A DNA stretch of 6,248 bases, from the NCBI GenBank assembly GCA_022567275.1, contig JADFHH010000108.1, positions 1 through 6,248 on the forward strand, in the 5' to 3' direction. The DNA is from Pseudomonadota bacterium. GTDB taxonomy: Bacteria > Pseudomonadota > Alphaproteobacteria > Rhizobiales > Methyloligellaceae. The notes beneath the pieces were generated by a model. The model searched no databases. It was not told the DNA's origin and was given only the letters and a program-made list of their open reading frames with translations. Shown here piece after piece: positions 1-5,492 of this stretch (position 1 is the stretch's first letter; every line of letters begins with the position of its first letter). Made by a program: the position numbers and the translations under genes.

Positions 1-566
1 CGGTTGCCGGCATCAGCACCGGTGCGCTTTCACTGGATATTGCGCTCGGCGGCAATGGTATTCCACGGGGCAGAACGTGTGAATTGTTCGGCCCGGAAGC
101 GTCCGGCAAGACGACACTGGCACTGCACGTGGTTGCCAATGCCCAAAAAGCCGGCGGTGTCGCGGCGTTTATCGATGCCGAGTACGCTTTAGACACAACC
201 TGGGCGAAGAAAATCGGCGTCGATACCAACAGTATGTTAGTCAGTCAGCCCGATACCGGCGAGCAGGCTCTTAGCATTACCGAGATGCTCATAAAGTCCA
301 ACGCCGTGGATATTATCGTTATTGACTCTGTCGCTGCGCTTGTACCGGCCGCGGAGTTGCAGGGCGAGATGGGCCAGAAACGCCGATGCCCGGCGGTTTG
401 GATTGGCGCCCGGAGGCCTGCGCCGCGCGAAAGGCACATCTCTCAGCGGCACAATTGCACGGCTTTGCGGTATTCCCCCAAACGACTGCTGGCGGTTCCT
501 GTCCACTTTATTCTGAATATGACTCGTCCTGATGATCTTCATTTGGTTAACGCCCTGAGCGTTCCC

Positions 567-583
567 TGTCTCATTTTGCGACA
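567..583. promoter_or_regulatory. TGTC-N9-GACA dyad, possible activator site
   Basis: The half-sites TGTC (567-570) and GACA (580-583) flank TCATTTTGC, which makes a 17-base interrupted palindrome. Spaced TGT/ACA dyads of this size are typical of upstream sites for sigma-54-dependent activators of the AcoR/NtrC kind. That reading is inference, and the spacing does not match the NifA TGT-N10-ACA rule. A sigma-54-like promoter match lies within 20 bp, but the dyad would fall just downstream of its start point, which is an unusual position. Confidence 0.2.
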
Positions 584-599
584 CTTCAGCCATGACATC

Positions 600-614
600 G
601 CAAGTCCCGGGCCA
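600..614 (-). promoter_or_regulatory. Sigma-54 (-24/-12) promoter-like match
   Basis: The minus strand reads TGGCCCGGGACTTGC, against the consensus TGGCACG-N4-TTGC. GG and GC are exactly ten bases apart, as sigma-54 requires, and only one fixed base differs (A to C). Transcription would start near 588 and run leftward towards the recA remnant, where no minus-strand gene is evident. A chance match is quite possible. Confidence 0.22.
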
Positions 615-708
615 ACCCGGCGGCGTTTAAGATTTTCTTGTTCTTAACATTTGTCTCCTAGTCTGGCGGCTTGTTGAGGCGAGAACAGCGAAACGGCCCG
701 CGCAGCAT

Positions 709-2484
709 ATGACTCACGCTAACGAACCATCAGCCCCCCCCATGCCGCCTCGCCAAAGCCCCCATAGCCCGGCAAGCGGTCCCGATGTGCCGGCTCCCGG
801 CATCGACCTCGTTCCGGCCCTGAATGCCGCCGGTGAAACCGCCTATCTGTGGGACTTCGCCAGCGACACGATTGCCTGGGCCGGCAATGCCGCCCAGTTA
901 CTCAAGGTGGCCGAGCCAAACAATCTGAACTCCGGCAACGCGTTCCACCAATTGATCGACTCCGACTATGCCAGCCAGCACTATGAGGCGATCCATAACG
1001 CGTCCGGAGCGGATGATGAGGATGGCATCCGGTTTTTTATTCAGTACAAATTCCGGCCCAATGGCCGGCGCAATCCGGAATCCCTGTGGGTTGAAAATCA
1101 TGGCAAATGCTTTCGCGGACCAACCGGTAAACCGGCGTTCGCGCGCGGCATTATCCGTGTCATCAACCAACGCTACCAGAAGGAGCAACGTCTGCTCTAT
1201 CTGAGCCGGCATGATGAACTCACCGGTCACCTAAACCGCATTGCGCTGACCGAAGCGCTGAGCGATGCCCTGAGCGAGCTGAAAGAAGAGAATGGCTGCG
1301 GCGCTTTCATCATGGTGGCGGTGCGCAATCTCACACATGTGAACGACGTCTACGGCTTCGATATCGGCGATGAGATGATCCAGATCGTCGGCAAGCGTCT
1401 GCGCGCCGGCTTGCGCGAAGGCGATGCGATTGGCCGCTACTCTTCGAATAAATTCGGCCTGCTGCTGCGGCACAGCGGCCCTGAAGAACTTGAAATCATC
1501 ACCAGGCGTTTCTGCGAGGCTATCGGCGATTCGGTGATCGAAACAACGGCTGGCGTATTGACCGCCAGAATCCGCCAGGGCTGCGTGATACTGCCCCAGC
1601 AGGCGGATACGGTGCCCTTGCTGTTATCGCGCTCACTCGAGGCGCTGGAGCGCGCAAAGACCTCTCACAACCATTCGATCGCAATGTATGAACCTTGTGC
1701 GCAACGTGAATCGCAACGCCAGACGAATATGGCTATGGCTGACCGGATCATTCGCGCCCTGAATGAGCGGCGTATGGTCCTGGCGCTTCAGCCCATCGTC
1801 AGCTCTTTCGAACGCAAACCGGTCTATTACGAAGCGCTGGTGCGGATGCGCGAGCCCGATGGCACGATCGTGCCGGCCGGTGAATTCATTCCCATCGCCG
1901 AGCGGCTGGGGTTGGTCCGGCTGATCGATCACCGGGTGCTGGAACTTTGCATTCAGTTGCTAAAAGGGTCTCCGAACCTCGTTCTTGCGCTCAACGTATC
2001 AGGCGAAACCGCGTCCGATGGCGCATGGCTCAATGCATTGCAGGGGCTTGCGAAGGGTGAACAATCGCTGACCCGGCGCATGTTGGTCGAGATCACCGAA
2101 ACGGCGGCCATCACCGACATTGAGCAATCGATCAGCTTCGTCAAATCGCTGAAAACGCTCGGCTGCCGGGTCGCAATCGACGATTTTGGCGCGGGCTATT
2201 CCTCACTCCAGAAACTGCGCCAGCTCGATTTCGACTCGCTCAAAATCGACGGGGTGTTCGTGCGCAATCTGCCCAACAGCCCCGACGACCAGATTCTGGT
2301 CCGCGCGCTTATCGATCTCGCGCATAATTTCGCCATGGATACGGTCGCGGAATGGGTGACCGACGAGGCCACCGCCAAACTGGTTGAAAAAGCGGGCGTG
2401 TCTTACATGCAAGGCTATCATCTGGGCGAACCCAGGCTTGTCGATTTCGAGCAAAGCGCGCCGCTTCAAAGCCAGGCATCGTAG
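709..2484 (+). CDS. PAS-GGDEF-EAL protein, probable c-di-GMP phosphodiesterase with inactive GGDEF domain
   Basis: The 591-residue protein has no membrane segment and is probably cytoplasmic. Residues 1-35 are a proline-rich tail and about 40-155 fit a PAS sensor fold. About 160-325 form a GGDEF domain that opens with HDELTGHLNR (168-177). The signature is SSNKF (245-249) instead of GGDEF, and the acidic metal residues before VND are lost, so cyclase activity is not expected. The inhibitory I-site RxxD is intact (REGD, 236-239), five residues before the signature. The EAL domain spans about 342-580 and keeps EAL (375-377), Asn429, EITE (461-464), Asp491-Asp492, Lys512, Glu548 and Gln568, the usual metal and catalytic set. 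AEGVE has become AEWVT. I infer that it hydrolyses c-di-GMP to pGpG, with the PAS and degenerate GGDEF domains acting as sensors. ATG 709 is the only plausible start, because the frame is open upstream only from 631 and offers no other start codon. It lacks a good Shine-Dalgarno sequence. Confidence 0.9.
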   Translation: MTHANEPSAPPMPPRQSPHSPASGPDVPAPGIDLVPALNAAGETAYLWDFASDTIAWAGNAAQLLKVAEPNNLNSGNAFHQLIDSDYASQHYEAIHNASGADDEDGIRFFIQYKFRPNGRRNPESLWVENHGKCFRGPTGKPAFARGIIRVINQRYQKEQRLLYLSRHDELTGHLNRIALTEALSDALSELKEENGCGAFIMVAVRNLTHVNDVYGFDIGDEMIQIVGKRLRAGLREGDAIGRYSSNKFGLLLRHSGPEELEIITRRFCEAIGDSVIETTAGVLTARIRQGCVILPQQADTVPLLLSRSLEALERAKTSHNHSIAMYEPCAQRESQRQTNMAMADRIIRALNERRMVLALQPIVSSFERKPVYYEALVRMREPDGTIVPAGEFIPIAERLGLVRLIDHRVLELCIQLLKGSPNLVLALNVSGETASDGAWLNALQGLAKGEQSLTRRMLVEITETAAITDIEQSISFVKSLKTLGCRVAIDDFGAGYSSLQKLRQLDFDSLKIDGVFVRNLPNSPDDQILVRALIDLAHNFAMDTVAEWVTDEATAKLVEKAGVSYMQGYHLGEPRLVDFEQSAPLQSQAS

Positions 2485-2518
2485 AGCCTGACACCTCACA
2501 ACATTAAAAAACGCATGC

Positions 2519-2546
2519 TTGACTTGGGGCGCATTGGCGCTTAATC
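2519..2546 (+). promoter_or_regulatory. Candidate sigma-70 promoter of serC-serA
   Basis: A strong -35 match TTGACT lies at 2519-2524. Sixteen bases later a TTAATC element (2541-2546) is the best -10 candidate, and it matches only weakly. The alternative CTTAAT (2540-2545) matches 4 of 6 positions with 15-bp spacing. Transcription would start near 2551-2554, right at the foot of the leader structure. I recall that a conserved promoter before the serC RNA motif has been noted in alphaproteobacteria. Confidence 0.5.
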
Positions 2547-2550
2547 CGGC

Positions 2551-2600
2551 CAGTGGGACACCCCTCCCCAACGAGGGGCAGCTATCTGTAAGGGTAGGGT
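2551..2600 (+). ncRNA. serC leader RNA motif (candidate cis-regulatory element)
   Basis: The leader contains a 6-bp hairpin, CCCCTC (2561-2566) pairing with GAGGGG (2573-2578) around the loop CCCAAC. It is followed by AGGGTAGGGT (2591-2600), which carries the likely Shine-Dalgarno sequence of serC. The C-rich arm can instead pair with that sequence: 2560-2563 with 2597-2600, and 2566-2568 with 2592-2594, leaving a two-base mismatch. The two structures exclude each other, which suggests a switch at translation initiation. Position, size and host clade fit the serC motif known upstream of alphaproteobacterial serC-serA operons. Its ligand or trigger is not known to me. The assignment comes from memory of the motif and not from a covariance search. 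Confidence 0.55.
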
Positions 2601-2608
2601 CGAATATA

Positions 2609-3769
2609 ATGAGTCCACCAGAGAAACCGGCCGCGCGACCGCTCAATCCGCGTTTTTCTTCCGGTCCGTGCACCAAACATCCGGGCCATTCCCTCGAACA
2701 TCTCGGCAACGCCTTTCTCGGGCGTTCGCATCGCGCCAGACAAGGCAAGGCGCGGCTTGCGCTGGCCATCGACCGCACGGCGCGATTGCTTGAGCTTCCT
2801 GAAGACTACCGCGTGGCCATTGTTCCGGCCTCGGACACCGGCGCGCTGGAAATGGCGCTGTGGTCGCTGTTGGGCGCGCGCGGCGTCGAGGTGCTGGCGT
2901 GGGAGAGTTTTGGCAAGACCTGGACCACCGACGTGGTGAAGCAGCTCAAACTAAAAGACGTCCGCCTGCATGAAGCCGGCTATGGTGAATTGCCCGACCT
3001 GGGGCAAGTCGATTTCACCCGCGATGTGGTTTTCACATGGAACGGCACCACGTCGGGCGTGCGCGTACCGGATGGGAAGTGGATTGCCAAAGATCGGGAC
3101 GGCCTCACCATATGCGACGCCACATCCGCAGTCTTCTCGCAAATCCTCGATTGGGACAAGCTCGATGCCACGACCTTCTCCTGGCAAAAGGCGCTCGGCG
3201 GCGAGGCGGCGCATGGCATGCTGGTGCTTTCCCCCCGAGCGGTGATGCGCCTTGAGAGCTATACGCCGCCATGGCCCCTGCCGAAGATTTTCCGCCTGAC
3301 CAAGGGCGGCAAGCTGATGGAAGAATTGTTCCGCGGCATCACCATCAACACGCCATCCATGCTGTGCGTGGAGGACTGGCTCGATGCGCTCGACTGGGCC
3401 GAGAGCATCGGCGGGCTGGATGCGCTGGTGGCGCGGGCCGACGTCAATGCTCAAATTCTCGCCGGCTGGGTCGAGAATACGGTGTGGGTGGATTATCTGG
3501 CGAAAGTTCCGCCCACGCGCTCCAACACGTCCGTCTGTCTGAAGATTACCGACCCTTGGGTAACGGCGCTGTCTCAGGAGGCCCAACGGGCGTTTGTCGG
3601 CAAGTTCACCGGCCTGCTTGAGGATGAAGGCGCCGCCTATGACATCGCAGCGCATCGCGATGCGCCGCCGGGCTTGCGCATCTGGGCCGGCGCGACGATC
3701 GAGAAATCCGATATGGCAGCGCTGACGCCTTGGCTCGACTGGGCGTTCGAGAGTGCTAAATCCGCCTAG
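2609..3769 (+). CDS. serC: Phosphoserine aminotransferase (alphaproteobacterial type)
   Basis: This PLP enzyme converts 3-phosphohydroxypyruvate and glutamate to phosphoserine and 2-oxoglutarate, the second step of serine synthesis. The same activity serves the PLP pathway in many bacteria. The 386-residue product has the usual length for the alphaproteobacterial form. It shows NPRFSSGPCTK near the N-terminus, GRSHR (38-42) for substrate phosphate, ASDTGALEMALWSLLG (74-89), WNGTTSGVRVP (144-154), Asp170 in ICDATSA at the PLP ring nitrogen, the Schiff-base Lys194 in SWQK, INTPSMLCVED (246-256), and the carboxylate-binding Arg357 in GLRIW. The frame is open upstream to a TTG at 2519, but that TTG is the candidate -35 element. 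ATG 2609, nine bases after AGGG, gives the family's normal N-terminus. It is the first gene of an operon with serA. Confidence 0.95.
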   Translation: MSPPEKPAARPLNPRFSSGPCTKHPGHSLEHLGNAFLGRSHRARQGKARLALAIDRTARLLELPEDYRVAIVPASDTGALEMALWSLLGARGVEVLAWESFGKTWTTDVVKQLKLKDVRLHEAGYGELPDLGQVDFTRDVVFTWNGTTSGVRVPDGKWIAKDRDGLTICDATSAVFSQILDWDKLDATTFSWQKALGGEAAHGMLVLSPRAVMRLESYTPPWPLPKIFRLTKGGKLMEELFRGITINTPSMLCVEDWLDALDWAESIGGLDALVARADVNAQILAGWVENTVWVDYLAKVPPTRSNTSVCLKITDPWVTALSQEAQRAFVGKFTGLLEDEGAAYDIAAHRDAPPGLRIWAGATIEKSDMAALTPWLDWAFESAKSA

Positions 3770-3780
3770 AAACGACGCAC

Positions 3781-3784
3781 GGAG
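3781..3784 (+). promoter_or_regulatory. Ribosome binding site fixing the serA start
   Basis: GGAG lies seven bases before ATG 3792. This selects that start over an in-frame GTG at 3753, which would overlap the end of serC and add 13 residues (LNPPRNDARRKI follows the start) absent from the SerA family. Confidence 0.8.
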
Positions 3785-3791
3785 AAAAATC

Positions 3792-5381
3792 ATGGCGCCA
3801 CGCGTCCTTATTTCAGACAAGCTGAGCCCGCTCGCGGCGAAGGTGTTCGCCAATCGCGGCATAGAGGTGGACATAAAGGTCGGCCTTGAAAAGGCGGAAC
3901 TCGCCGAAATCATCGGCGAATATGACGGGCTGGTGGTGCGCTCGGCGACCAAGGTGAGTGCGAAGATTATCGCCAGGGCGGACAAGCTCAAGGTTATTGG
4001 CCGGGCCGGGATTGGCGTCGACAATATCGACATCGCCGCCGCGACGGCGCGCGGCATTATCGTGATGAATACGCCGTTTGGCAATTCGATCACGACGGCC
4101 GAGCACGCCATCTCGCTGATGTTCGCGCTGGCGCGCCAGATACCGGCGGCCGATGCCTCGACACAGGCCGGCAAGTGGGAGAAGTCGGCCTTTATGGGGG
4201 TCGAGCTGACGAACAAGACACTGGGCATCATCGGCTGCGGCAATATCGGCTCCATTGTCGCCGACCGCGCGCTTGGTCTGCACATGAAGGTGCTGGCCTA
4301 TGATCCGTTTCTCTTACCGGAGCGCGCGGTGGAGATTGGCGTCGAGAAGGTCGAGCTGGACGCGCTGCTGAAACGTTCCGATTTCATCTCGCTGCACACG
4401 CCGCTCACCGATAAAACGCGCAACATCATCGACGCCGAGGCGCTCAAAAAGGCGAAAAAGGGCGTGCGCATCATCAATTGCGCGCGCGGCGGGCTGGTCG
4501 TGGAATCCGCGCTCAAAGCGGCGCTGGAAGCGGGCCATGTGGCCGGTGCGGCGCTCGATGTCTATGAAGCCGAACCGGCAATCGAGAATATCCTGTTTGG
4601 CATGCCAAATGTCATCTGCACGCCGCATCTGGGTGCAGCGACCACCGAAGCGCAGGAGAATGTGGCGGAGCAGGTGGCCGAACAGATGGCCGATTATCTC
4701 ACCTCCGGCGCCATTACCAACGCCATCAACTTCCCCTCCATCACGGCGGAAGAGGCCCCCCGGCTCAGGCCCTACATCAAGCTCGCCGAGCAACTGGGCT
4801 CCTTCGCCGGGCAATTGACGCAAAGCGGCCTCAGGGCGGTTCGTCTCGAATATGCCGGTGAAATCGCCGAGCTCAATACCAAGGCGCTCACTTCAGCCGC
4901 ACTGGCCGGCGTTCTGCGGCCGATGTTACATGAGGTGAATATGGTCAGTGCGCCGGCAATGGCCAAGGAGCGCGGGATCGACCTTGAAGAAGTGACGCGC
5001 GGCCAGGAAGGCGCTTATGGAACCTATATGCGCCTCACCCTCGTGACTGAGCGACAGCAGCGTTCGGTTGCAGGCACCGTGTTCTCCGATGGCAAACCAC
5101 GCATCATTCAGGTGAAGGGCATCAATATGGAAGCCGAACTCGGCGCCAACATGCTCTATACGACAACCACGGACAAACCGGGTTATATCGGCGCGGTGGG
5201 CACGCTGCTCGGGGACAATGACGTGAACATCGCGACCTTCAATCTGGGGCGCGACAAGCCCGGCGGCAATGTCATCGCGCTGATCGAAATAGATGCGCCC
5301 ATTAGCGATAAAGTGCTGGCCCAGGTCCGGGAATTACCCCTTGTCGTCCAGGCCGCAAGGCTGAGTTTCCAAATCGACTAA
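3792..5381 (+). CDS. serA: D-3-phosphoglycerate dehydrogenase
   Basis: SerA oxidises 3-phosphoglycerate to 3-phosphohydroxypyruvate with NAD+, the committed step of serine synthesis, and feeds SerC. The 529-residue product matches the long form of the family. The split substrate domain covers about 4-100 and 290-316. The nucleotide-binding domain lies between, with GCGNIG (148-153), the NAD-ribose Asp171 (AYDPF), VRSATKVS (49-56) and GRAGIGVDNID (70-80). The catalytic residues Arg232 (NCARGG), Glu261 (YEAEP) and His279 (TPHLGAAT) are all present. About 317-447 forms the intervening ASB domain. About 453-529 is an ACT domain (TTTDKPGYIGAVGTLL), the usual site of serine sensing in this family, so feedback control by serine is possible but not shown. 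Start ATG 3792 has a good GGAG. It lies 22 bp after serC with no terminator between them, so the two genes are cotranscribed. Confidence 0.97.
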   Translation: MAPRVLISDKLSPLAAKVFANRGIEVDIKVGLEKAELAEIIGEYDGLVVRSATKVSAKIIARADKLKVIGRAGIGVDNIDIAAATARGIIVMNTPFGNSITTAEHAISLMFALARQIPAADASTQAGKWEKSAFMGVELTNKTLGIIGCGNIGSIVADRALGLHMKVLAYDPFLLPERAVEIGVEKVELDALLKRSDFISLHTPLTDKTRNIIDAEALKKAKKGVRIINCARGGLVVESALKAALEAGHVAGAALDVYEAEPAIENILFGMPNVICTPHLGAATTEAQENVAEQVAEQMADYLTSGAITNAINFPSITAEEAPRLRPYIKLAEQLGSFAGQLTQSGLRAVRLEYAGEIAELNTKALTSAALAGVLRPMLHEVNMVSAPAMAKERGIDLEEVTRGQEGAYGTYMRLTLVTERQQRSVAGTVFSDGKPRIIQVKGINMEAELGANMLYTTTTDKPGYIGAVGTLLGDNDVNIATFNLGRDKPGGNVIALIEIDAPISDKVLAQVRELPLVVQAARLSFQID

Positions 5382-5403
5382 TGCCGCTACGGGCGCGTGG
5401 CAT
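5381..5403. repeat. Inverted repeat just after serA, weak terminator candidate
   Basis: ATGCCGC (5381-5387) can pair with GCGTGGCAT (5397-5403) through seven base pairs including one G-U, with a nine-base loop. It begins at the last base of the serA stop codon. No run of T follows, so if it ends transcription it does so inefficiently or with Rho. Confidence 0.25.
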
Positions 5404-5429
5404 GACGTATACAAGCATCGTGGTATTAT
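5402..5429 (+). promoter_or_regulatory. Candidate sigma-70 promoter of fhs
   Basis: ATGACG (5402-5407, 4 of 6 match to the -35 box) is followed after 16 bases by TATTAT (5424-5429, 5 of 6 match to the -10 box), in a locally AT-rich patch. The predicted start near 5436 leaves a leader of about 57 bases. An inverted repeat, ATACA (5409-5413) and TGTAT (5429-5433), brackets the spacer and -10 box and could be an operator; this is speculative. Confidence 0.45.
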
Positions 5430-5448
5430 GTATTCAAACGCCAAACCC

Positions 5449-5465
5449 AACGGCTTCAGGCCGTT
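5449..5465 (+). repeat. Stem-loop in the fhs leader
   Basis: AACGGC (5449-5454) pairs with GCCGTT (5460-5465) around the loop TTCAG. Only three T follow the stem, counting the last two of the arm, so it is a poor terminator. It lies downstream of the predicted fhs start point and 27 bases before the ATG, so it may be a leader hairpin or remnant attenuator. I do not recognise a riboswitch class in it. Confidence 0.3.
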
Positions 5466-5492
5466 TGTAAACAACAATATCAGGGGCAGGAA

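Larger units (their letters stand above)
3..647 (+). pseudogene. recA: recA remnant: RecA core fragment fused to an unrelated tail
   Basis: The frame is open from the left window edge, so the 5' end lies outside. Codons 1-124 (nt 3-374) read as RecA from about E. coli residue 38 to 160. They contain STGALSLDIALG, a Walker A motif GPEASGKT (Ala where GPESSGKT is usual), FIDAEYALD with the catalytic Glu, SQPDTGEQAL, and the Walker B strand VIVIDSVAALVP. Homology stops after GEMG, inside DNA-binding loop L1. Codons after nt 374 give an arginine- and proline-rich tail unlike RecA, ending at TAA 645-647. Most of L1, loop L2, the rest of the core and the C-terminal domain are missing, so strand exchange is not expected. 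TTA, ATA and AGT codons are more frequent than in the genes downstream, and phrases such as ALHVVANAQKAGG and MLIKSNAVD are not typical of alphaproteobacterial RecA. I infer a decayed, possibly foreign, second copy. An assembly join is the main alternative. Confidence 0.8.
375..708. other. Non-genic spacer after the recA breakpoint
   Basis: I recognise no gene in these 334 bases. The recA-derived frame stays open to 647, but its translation has no family features and codon-position bias disappears. Minus-strand reading across 237-593 is also open, yet half of it is antisense to the recA fragment. Visible elements are a TGTC-N9-GACA dyad at 567-583, a minus-strand sigma-54-like match at 600-614, a short hairpin AACGC-CCTGA-GCGTT at about 550-564, and an AT-rich patch at 626-652 containing TGTTCTTAACA. 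No recA terminator is visible, and no convincing sigma-70 promoter for the gene at 709. Confidence 0.5.

Noticed and set aside
405..424. GGCGC and GCGCC inverted repeat as a recA terminator
   Set aside because: The stem is only five base pairs with a ten-base loop and no T run, in GC-rich sequence where such pairings are frequent.
237..593. A 118-codon minus-strand open frame over the recA breakpoint
   Set aside because: Its second half is antisense to RecA codons and its first half shows no recognisable family, so I do not call it a gene.
636..660. A tiny minus-strand frame MLRTRKS behind AGGAG
   Set aside because: Seven codons after a good Shine-Dalgarno sequence could be a leader peptide, but nothing downstream on that strand is a gene, so there is no support.
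2519..2608. Upstream extension of serC to the TTG at 2519
   Set aside because: It would add 30 residues not seen in the family and would run through the promoter and leader. ATG 2609 has a ribosome site and gives the normal N-terminus.
2605..2610. A perfect TATAAT overlapping the serC start codon
   Set aside because: No -35 element is found at suitable spacing (CTATCT at 2582-2587), and a start there would fall inside serC. It is best explained by chance in AATATAATG.
2203..2778. A minus-strand open frame across the EAL gene end and serC start
   Set aside because: It overlaps the conserved EAL C-terminus, the serC leader and serC itself on the opposite strand, with no homology of its own.
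2951..4285. A 444-codon minus-strand open frame antisense to serC and serA
   Set aside because: It lies wholly opposite two unmistakable genes, crosses their junction, and its translation has no family features. Long antisense frames are common opposite GC-rich genes.
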